64,000 bases of DNA from Diploptera punctata (Eukaryota > Arthropoda > Insecta > Blattodea > Blaberidae): assembly GCA_030220185.1 (NCBI GenBank), contig JASPKZ010009690.1, positions 41,001 through 105,000 on the forward strand, in the 5' to 3' direction. Every line of letters starts with the position of its first letter. The first letter of the stretch is position 1. This document shows, piece after piece, positions 56,414 to 64,000 of the stretch. Under the pieces are notes generated by a model. The model was not told the DNA's origin. It searched no databases and saw only the letters and a list, made by a program, of their open reading frames with translations. A program made the translations under genes and the position numbers.

Positions 56414-57258
56414 CAGTAAAAATTACCTTATTCCCGTGGAGATATGTTCCGCAAGTATGCCGCGAATACGAAACCGCGAATATGGCAATGGTAAATTTGT
56501 GTGGGTATATAGGGGATAAGTTCCAAGGTTACAGGATTAAATAAAAATTCTCAAATAAAATCAATTAATGAGAGATTTTGAACAATTTCTATTAAATTAT
56601 TACGTCAGGTTTAGGCAATGACTTAAAGACCTAGTAATTTTTTTTGCCGCTTTTTAAAAGGTATTTCAAATTAAGCTGTTGAATTCTGCGATACAATTCC
56701 TATTTTGTCTTCGGATTTTTGATTTTTATAACATTGAAACAGCGTGATATAGACGCAAACAACTCGCCAACGATTAGAAACGGCCAAGCATTTATATTTT
56801 TACTTTAAGCGGCAACACTATTTTTTTTTTCTCTTTGGTTTTATTTTTCTTTCCTTTTACTCGACTTTTATAAACTGGGAAACAAAGCACAACAGACACG
56901 TGTTATTCAATAAATTATTGCAACGAATGACATGTTTCGTGACGATGGAGACATTTATCAAAGAACATATCGGCACGTGAAATACAACAGCTTTTAACAA
57001 TGACTTTAGGTTTAGTAAAACTAGGTTTTGTTTGTTTTGATATGTTTTTCCATTTGGTTTGAATCACTGCCTGCAGTAAAAAAAAAAAAAAAAAAAAAAA
57101 CTGCCGATGGTTAATAAAGGATACTAATCCTTCTAATATATCGACTGGATCCGCGATTAAATACATTTTTAGCCGCGAATACAGGAACTGTGTCGCAAAT
57201 TTTTAACCCACGAATAATGAAACCGCGAATAAAGGAACCGCGAATAAGGAGCTTTATA
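56414..57258. mobile_element. pogo-like TIR element, copy 2
   Basis: Left end TA-CAGTAAAAATTACCTTATT; right end GCGAATAAGGAGCTTTATA. Collinear with 38498-39594 but without the nested insertion. A run of about 22 A lies at 57079-57100. Confidence 0.65.
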
Positions 57259-58312
57259 TACAAACCATTCGTCTATATGGTGAAGTTCCTTTAACAAGTT
57301 CAAAAACGAAATCTCCATTAACAGTTAATGTGTAACATACATATAATGTTCAAAAGATAATTTCGATTTCTCAAATTGTCTTCTGTGTAATACCTCTAGA
57401 ACCACATCTTTTCGGTTTGATTTACACTTCATATCTTACAATTCTGATTCGTTATTCCTATTTTTCATGTAATATAATTTCAGAATAATGTGTATAATCT
57501 GTAACCACTGGCGTTTTTTTTTGCATATTTGATCTGGTAGCCACAAAAGAAGGGCCTAACGCGCCACGAAGCCGTCCATATTTTTGGTACGTCTCTGAAT
57601 ACCGAAAATTCCTTCAGCTGGGCAAACTAATTTTCTGTAGTCCAGCAAATCCTACCTATATGGAATGGGGTTAAAAGCGAATATCGACGCCTTAAACGGG
57701 ATCCCATCTGCTGAGGTACGATATGATAATTATGGACAAAGTGTCCCTGGTCCTCCAGGTTGGGAGTTGGGTTTGAGATTAATAACACCACCCTTATAAA
57801 ATATTTCACACTTGATAAATCTAAACCGAGATTGCCGGAGCGATTAAAAAATACAACGAAAGGAAAGATTGAGTATAGGCAACGATGAAACATGTCAACT
57901 TTATAATTGTTGCTGCGGGAAGAGCTGACAAAATACCAAATAGACATTGCTTATGAGAAGTAAAAGACCTAAGAGAAGAACCAAGCTTAAATGGAATATC
58001 AAACTATGTAAAACTCGTGGGTAAAAGAATTTGCCGAATATAGCTCTTGATAGGGCACCTGGCAGGAATTTCATAAGAAGTCTGCAGCCCAAAGACGGTT
58101 ATGTGTCTATTATGACGGTAATGATAGAATCTGAATCGGATCACTCGTCCTTCTGATGACAACTGAGTAGTTACTTCATATGACAAGTATGAAAAATGAA
58201 ACTAAGATTGAGGAACCCGTATTATCACTTCCAATCCCATTGGTTGTCTCCAACAGCAATCACTTCAGTCAACCTTAGCTCTTCGGAAACGTTATGCTAC
58301 GGATTCGGATTT

Positions 58313-58317
<5 letters not shown>
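57259..58317. other. Unassigned segment, possibly an old retroposon
   Basis: 57640-57800 holds GGGATCCCATCTGCTGAGG and CTGGTCCTCCAGGTTGGG, which look like pieces of a GC-richer dispersed repeat. I find no second copy here and no protein I recognise. Confidence 0.35.
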
Positions 58318-58363
<46 letters not shown>

Positions 58364-58400
58364 TAATAATAATTAATAATAATAATAATAATAATATATA
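58318..58400. repeat. (AAT)n microsatellite
   Basis: AAT units with TAATT interruptions. Confidence 0.95.
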
Positions 58401-58439
58401 ACAGACAAAAAAACATAACGCCGAAAATAAGAAAACCCT

Positions 58440-58655
58440 AAAAAGTATAAAAGTAGAGGAATTAAACACACACTAGAGAAATACAGAACAACTGGAAGTA
58501 ACATTGGGCAAGGATGACTGAGAATAGAATAACCAAAAGCAGCATACAGCTATTTCACCACAAGGAAGAAGAAGTTTGGGAAGACCAAAGAATATATGGA
58601 AAAGAGCAAGCAAATTTGCGGCCGGAAACAGGCTAGTAAATAAGCCTTAAACCGT
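58440..58655 (+). pseudogene. Non-LTR C-terminal fragment with (TAA)n tail
   Basis: In three frames the strand reads PKAAYSYF, then QGRRSLGRPKNIWKR-like residues and NRLVNKP, after which (TAA)n begins at 58658. Related in kind to family E. Confidence 0.6.
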
Positions 58656-58754
58656 GAATAATAATAATAATAATAATTATAATTATGTAATAATTATAAA
58701 AGTTATTATTAATCAGTATAATCGTCATTATACTCCATACTCCAAGCGCGACAG

Positions 58755-59115
58755 GCATAGAAAGCCTTAGCCTTCCAGCCGGCTGCTGGCCTCACATCCA
58801 AATGTGGTAATCACATAGGTAGACGATTCATGTAGCCAGTGTAGGGGTGACATGTGGTCAGCCTGTCGGATCCCCAAGCCGTTTATAGCAGATCTTCCAA
58901 ACCCTCGAGCCGCGACTTATTGTAGCTACCCAAATGCCTCCACGATACTGGGTGGGCACTGGTCCCTACTGAGCCGAAATTCCATGTGAAACAGTTTTCC
59001 CCCATGGGATCTCGAACCAGCGCAAGTCCAATAGCTCTCTGTGCCAAGGTTTTTTTGCCTACCTCTCTGTGCCAAGGTTTTTTGCCTACCCACTCGGCTA
59101 CGACGCGGGACAATA
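58755..59115 (-). mobile_element. SINE5, tRNA-derived
   Basis: The head at the right (GTCCCGCGTCGTAGCCGAGT on the minus strand) contains a short internal duplication (59036-59065 repeated). B box GGTTCGAGATCC. Confidence 0.82.
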
Positions 59116-59116
59116 T

Positions 59117-59142
59117 TATTATTATTATTATTATTATTATTA
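59117..59142. repeat. (ATT)n microsatellite
   Basis: Nine ATT units. Confidence 0.9.
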
Positions 59143-59334
59143 AACGTCATAATGCTTCGATTGTTATCCTGAATATCTTATTAAAAATGTCATATTTTAT
59201 ATTGTTTATATGCGTTTATATTTTTCTGTATTTAATTCTTTATTATTTTAAATGCGTCTAGTACGTTTTTTAACATGCGCTTTTTTCCAGTTTTTCTTTA
59301 TTGTTTTTACTTTTTTGCTTTCCACATATACATA

Positions 59335-59437
59335 CGCAGACCCGAAGTTGGATATTAAAATTCTCCTACCTCGCTAGGAATCGAAGCTGGCCAGAAGATA
59401 AAGGCTCTACCGACCACGCTACGGGACGGACTAATTG
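59335..59437 (-). repeat. tRNA-like SINE head fragment
   Basis: The minus strand reads CCCGTAGCGTGGTCGGTAGA and GCTTCGATTCC. Only a head is seen, with no body shared with other families. Confidence 0.5.
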
Positions 59438-59485
59438 AAAAAAAAAAAGTTGAACCTTCTATATACGATCATATCCTACTTAAAT

Positions 59486-59487
<2 letters not shown>

Positions 59488-59565
<78 letters not shown>
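59488..59565. repeat. (ATT)n microsatellite
   Basis: About 25 ATT units. Confidence 0.95.
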
Positions 59566-59908
59566 GTCCACCGCTGTGGTCTCGAGGTAGCGTGCTGCCT
59601 TGTCACGCAGCGGACCCGGGTTCGATCCCCGGTCGGCGAGAGTTTTTCTGGTGAGGTTTTTATCGGGGTTTTTCCTCACCTGTAAGACAAATGTCAGGAA
59701 AACTTTAAGGTCTCAAACGGTCCCCGAAATCATATGGCCATCATCATTATCATCCTTATCATTATCATCATCATCATCCTTCACCGGTGTGGAAAGCAAC
59801 GGGAAGCTACCACACCTACAATTCCCTAGTAAAGCTGCAAGCATAGCATGAAAATTGCTATGATTGCAGTGAAAGGACCTGCCCTCGGGCAGATTACTAT
59901 GGATGGAT
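59566..59908 (+). mobile_element. SINE1, full length
   Basis: B box GGTTCGATCCCC. (ATT)n on both sides (59488-59565 and 59909-59956), which makes a target-site microsatellite likely. Confidence 0.92.
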
Positions 59909-59922
59909 TATTATTATTATTA

Positions 59923-59956
<34 letters not shown>

Positions 59957-59960
59957 TTAT
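59909..59960. repeat. (ATT)n microsatellite
   Basis: ATT units after SINE1. Confidence 0.95.
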
Positions 59961-60109
59961 TATTTATTCATGGATTATTCCATCATTGTCATATTATAAA
60001 TTCTAAGCTATATTTCTGATGCTAACTTTTGTACAGTAGTTTATAAATTTTCTCTTCGCTCAAGCGATAATTCGATCACAGAACAGAGCAGAACCACTCC
60101 ATACCACAG

Positions 60110-60124
60110 AGTGAGTGAGTGAGT

Positions 60125-60166
<42 letters not shown>

Positions 60167-60180
60167 AGAGAGAGAGAGTA
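60110..60180. repeat. (GTGA)n then (GA)n microsatellite
   Basis: GAGT repeats pass into a GA run. Confidence 0.95.
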
Positions 60181-60974
60181 ATTTTAGAGTTAGAATTAGC
60201 AGTTTCCAACTTATCTTCATTCACGTCGAGTGAGATATATTCGAGGTTTCTGCGAGGGGGAAACGAACTCCCGCATTATTTGATCTAGCAAAGTAATGGA
60301 TGGTAACGATACACGGCCTGTTATCACATGCAGTTACTCCACTTAATTATACATCTCTACCGAAATACACTCCTTTGATTTTTCCACTATATTAAAATGC
60401 GTCTGATTTATTCCTTCCATTTATTTCGATTTAAATTAAGTAAACAAGTACACAAATTTTAATTTATATCGAGTTGAGAAGATAAATATAAGCTACAGTC
60501 AGAAGAGTAATTCTTCACCATATTTTCTTAGTCTCCGTGTTCCACGCTATCAATGAATCCGGAGAGCCATAGGATGAACCTAAAAAACTGGAGTAGTAGT
60601 ATCAGCAGCCATTTATTATCAGCAGCAGCCACCAGCCTCGGCTTGCTCTCAGAAACCCTCTTCCAGGCATATCTGTCTCCAGCAACCACTCACAATTCCT
60701 CGACTCTCAGCTTCCTCAGATCCTCCAAAATTCCATCCATCCAATGAAGTCTCGATAGTCCTTACATTCCTTTTTTCCTTCAAATTTACATTTCATGATT
60801 TGTCTTGGGTACCTCATGTTCAATCATTATTTGTACTTGTATTTCAGTTATCAATCTTGAAACTTAATTGATGTAATCACATCAGGAGACTACAACAACT
60901 GATAGAGCTCAGAGTTATAAATGTAATAATTAAAATAAAATCAAACGTAGTTTTTAATTGATTTTCATATTTAT
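60181..60974. other. Spacer, nothing recognised
   Basis: A 64-codon Ser-rich open frame (60553-60747) has no known motif and no splice or promoter context that I can support. Confidence 0.4.
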
Positions 60975-61350
60975 CATCATCATTCATCCATCGTCCTTTC
61001 ACAGTATTAGGCCCAGTGACCCTTTACGGTGTCCCGCCATCTCCGAAAAGGTCGACCCCACAGATCTTCTGCCTCGAGGAATGTCAGTTGAAGAATTTGT
61101 TTTGGTATTCTGTGACGATCCATGCGCTGAATATGGGCTAGCCAATTGTTTCTATTATTCTTTGGAGGTATTCAGATATAGGTACGATGTTTAACCTCTC
61201 TGGCTATTGTTGGATTTCTTTGGTGGTCTAGAAGGCTATAACCTGCAGTTCGTCGCAGAAATTTCATTCTCCATGGCTGTAATATGACGATCATCCTGAG
61301 TTCTGATGGTCCAAGCTTCACTGCCATAACAGATTATGGGTCTAGTAGCG
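60975..61350 (-). pseudogene. Non-LTR family G, RT C-terminal fragment
   Basis: The minus strand reads SEAWTIRTQDDRHI and MENEI, then after shifts GQRRPVGRPRRR-like and FGDGGTP residues. Heavily mutated. Confidence 0.5.
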
Positions 61351-61734
61351 TGAGATTTTTTATAAGATTTTCATTCTTGTGTTGTCTCTGCACTTTTGAT
61401 GGTTTATTTATATTCATAAATATGGATTTTCATCAAGTAAACCCAACTCAATTAAATATAAATTTAACACCGTTTTTCACCACTCTTTAACAATTTCCCT
61501 TTGTGCTTCTAATAATGTTGTTCATATATTTTATAACCAAGTTAAGTTAACATAAACTACCCGACAGCCGCCATATTTGTAACTGACATTCAACTTCCTC
61601 TCAAGAATCGTTCAGTTTCAAACAAATGCGAAATTTTTAGTTAGTCTCGCGACGACTCGAAGAAACATGTAGGGGTGTACTGTATTCTGATCACAACTTA
61701 TAGTTAACATAAATAGCTTTAAATACGTAATTAT
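61351..61734. other. Spacer, nothing recognised
   Basis: No gene or repeat identified. Confidence 0.4.
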
Positions 61735-62055
61735 ATTAATCGAGTGGTTAAAGCAGGAAGCCTTGGCGCAAAGGTACGGGATTTGCGTTGGTTGGAACCT
61801 CCATGGGGAAGCAATTTTCTCATGGTATTTCGGCCCGTATGGGACCGGTGCCCACCCAGCATCGTGAGGCATTTGGGTAGCTGTAATAAGTAGCGGTCCC
61901 AGGTTGAGAAAACCAGCTATAACGACTGGGGGCTCGACATGCTGACCAAATGTCACCCCGACACTGCTAGATCTAGATGTTCATCTACCTCTGTGATTGA
62001 TACATGTGGATGTGAGGCCAGAAGCCGCCTGGTAGGCTAAGGACCTTCTAGGCCT
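61735..62055 (+). mobile_element. SINE5, tRNA-derived
   Basis: Starts within the A box (GAGTGGTTAAAGCAGG). The B box is degenerate (GGTTGGAACC). The body CACCCAGCATCGTGAGGCAT matches the other two copies. Ends in (ATC)n. Confidence 0.8.
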
Positions 62056-62279
62056 GTTGCGCCATGGAATCATCGTCATCATCATCATCACATTACCGGT
62101 ATCTATTTTTTCGCTTTCGCTGAACTGTGCTTTGGTCATGAACGAATAGCAGTAACTGTTACAGTCATGTGGTTCGTGGATTACCCGCCCATTTATTTTC
62201 CTGAAGTGTCTTTGTTAGGCTGGACAGAAAATAGAAGCTAAAATATAAAAATCACTCTAGTGGTAGCAATTTTGATTTT

Positions 62280-62512
62280 TTCATCAACGCAACTCAGATA
62301 ATATCCTATTAAAATAAACCGAGGTAGCCGTTATCAAAACATGAGCGAAATCCTATAATTAGAAGTGGAGGTTTATCTAAAACACGAAATTAAAAATTGA
62401 CTCGCAACCGCTATCTTTGGTTCGTCGCAGTGTACCTCATACAATGTATTTAAACCTTTAAATATTTAATTTATTTGGACGTTTAGCAGCGCACGCCGGG
62501 TGGTATTAGCCA
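62280..62512 (+). mobile_element. Helitron subfamily 2, 3' end
   Basis: Reverse match of 2708-2960. Ends AGCGCACGCCGGGTGGTATT then AGCCAG-T, so the terminal CTAG is mutated to CCAG. Confidence 0.55.
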
Positions 62513-62859
62513 GTTCTGAATTAAAATTACTTACAAACCGCACTCTCATACATACTGAAAGATGCTCGTTGTGCTACAATTTCAAATTTTAAAAAATTAT
62601 CGGTAGTAAAAGATGCAACGAATGAAAATCAGGACTCTCCTTCTATTGAAGGTGAGATTCAAAAAACCGTAAATCGAGAAAAGAGAAAATTAGAATCTCC
62701 AGCGTAAGCACCGCGCTTTACTCTAAATAGAGAGTATTATCAAATAACGCAATTGCTGGTCGCAAGATAAACACGCTCAAGAAGACATATTATCAAAATT
62801 ATAAAGAACACGATCATGTGGAAGTGTTTCCCGAGATGCATAAAGTATGTTTTTAATGT
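62513..62859. other. Spacer, nothing recognised
   Basis: No gene or repeat identified. Confidence 0.4.
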
Positions 62860-62864
62860 CCCAG

Positions 62865-63238
62865 GTTGTCCTTTTTGGACCTCTCTGGTGTTCTCTCCTG
62901 GCATTGGCGTAATTGTAACCCACTCCTGAGGTTGGGGCACCTGGAAGGCGGGGTTACGTTCCCCCGATGATATGATGGGCGATGGTGATGACAGTGGTTG
63001 CGCCAGGAGAGTCATTAATCCTAAGATTAATCTAAGATCAATATCAATGATGATGATTGCGATGGCCATATGATGTTCGGGGAGACTTTTGGCCTTAAAG
63101 TTTCCGGACATTTGTCTTAAAGGTGAGGACAATCCCCGATTAAAAACATCACCCAGGAAACTGTCCCGACCGGGCATTGAACTCGGGCCCGCTGCGTGAC
63201 CAAGGCAGCACACTACCTCGAGAACCCAGCGGTGGACA
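62865..63238 (-). mobile_element. Composite SINE: SINE1 head plus body X, copy 2
   Basis: Same architecture as 5172-5546: body X at the left (CTCTGGTGTTCTCTCCTGGC) joined to the SINE1 head at the right (CTCGGGCCCGCTGCGTGAC). The junction falls at the same internal point in both copies, so this is a stable hybrid family, not two chance insertions. Confidence 0.82.
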
Positions 63239-63299
63239 GATGGATAAGTATAATGGACATTATTAAATAAGTTGTTGATATAAATTATTAAACAAATTC

Positions 63300-64000
63300 A
63301 TAAAGATAACTCGGGTTATGTTTAAAATTGGAAATCCAGTATCTAATCCTATAAAAACCACAAAAGGGATAGAAGCAAGGGTGCAGTCTATCACCAATTT
63401 TTGTTTAATATTTTATGTAGAATTGATATTAATGAAATGGAAACAAAGCTGCAAAGGTATGGGTTATCCCAACAGGTACAGAATTTTTGCTGATATTACA
63501 ATTTGTTGATGATCAACTGGTTTTAAGCGCAAGACAATTGATATGGAATTCATGATAAAAAAAAAGGTTGAAACACAATATGAATCATGGGGTCCTCACA
63601 GTAAATTTACAAAAAAAAAACAGAATATTTGGCAATAAATAGCAATGAAAAAAGAAAATTTAATATTGGAAGAAGGAAGAATTAAAATAAAGCAAGTGAA
63701 TGAAACTAAATATTTGGGAATAATTATGGATAACATTGAAGGTATAGGCAAAGAGAATATTAAAACATGCAATTGAAATGAGTAGCAAAATAATATCATT
63801 GTTAATTTCCATATGGTGTGGATAAGCATATTTGGAAAGACACACAAAAAAATATATTGGTAAAACATTGGGTGAATCTGTTGCAAGGTATGGAAAGTGA
63901 GGTATGGACAATCAGTAAGTACTACAAGAATAGAGTAATAGCTCTAGAATTGGATTATTGTACTGCAGAAGTGCCAGAAAGTCAAAATTAGAACATGTTC
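63300..64000 (+). pseudogene. Non-LTR family K, RT domain (runs off window)
   Basis: Starts IGNPVSNPIKTTKGIEARVQ. In other frames it continues with FVDDQLVLSARQ (the catalytic box, FADD-type), LTVNLQKKTEYLAINSN, KYLGIIMDNIEGIGKENIK and SEVWTISKYYKNRVIALELD. Frameshifts occur near 63500, 63600 and 63770. Same family as 1909-2490. Confidence 0.85.

Noticed and set aside
57640..57800. GC-richer segment as an exon
   Set aside because: Frames contain stops and the motifs look like a dispersed repeat. No second copy in the window to confirm either reading.
60553..60747. Ser-rich 64-codon open frame as a small gene
   Set aside because: No conserved motif or context. Length is within chance expectation.

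Overview
This 64 kb window looks like intergenic DNA from an animal with a repeat-rich, AT-rich nuclear genome, most likely an insect. I see no bacterial or organellar gene organisation and no host protein-coding gene that I can support. The repertoire (non-LTR retrotransposons without RNase H, Penelope-like, mariner, hAT, pogo-like and Helitron elements, tRNA-derived SINEs, (TTA)n and (TA)n arrays) resembles what I recall of cockroach genomes such as Periplaneta. That placement is recollection, not a search result. Family names used here (RTE-A, SINE1, R3 and so on) are local labels.

Layout. 1-11 kb: degraded non-LTR fragments, a Helitron 3' end, a 1.2 kb repeat with a terminal hairpin (R3), a composite SINE, a Helitron interrupted by a retroposon, and a hAT-type element broken up by later insertions. 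11.1-15.7 kb: a Penelope-like locus with a near-complete but frameshifted RT plus GIY-YIG copy and a partial copy in inverse orientation. 15.8-24.5 kb: non-LTR fragments, two inverted RTE-A insertions, a 1349-bp mariner-type transposon with 108-bp terminal repeats, palindrome-flanked tRNA-like units, a foldback element, and the second R3 copy. 25-34 kb: foldback and TIR elements, SINEs, and a candidate solo LTR. 34.4-37.2 kb: a Helitron carrying a nested RTE-A insertion. 38-46 kb: a pogo-like element, more tRNA-like units nested in a foldback element, and SINEs. 46-49 kb: large (TTA)n arrays interleaved with copies of one retroelement fragment, then tandem tRNA-like units. 50-55 kb: a cluster of RTE-A copies including the longest one. 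55-64 kb: TIR elements, SINEs, and the start of a non-LTR family that is also present at the left end.

Biologically the window is a record of transposition. RTE-A is the most abundant protein-coding family. Its copies are 5'-truncated, carry target-site duplications of 11-17 bp, and end in (TAAG)n or (TTAG)n tails a few bases after the stop codon. SINE1 is the most abundant non-coding family and sits often in (TA)n or (TTA)n arrays. All recognised element proteins are interrupted, so no autonomous element in this window looks intact. The observations I rate highest are the tRNA-like units bounded by inverted repeats, the SINEs that share heads and bodies in different combinations, the inverted Penelope locus, and the dated nesting events supported by exact target-site duplications.
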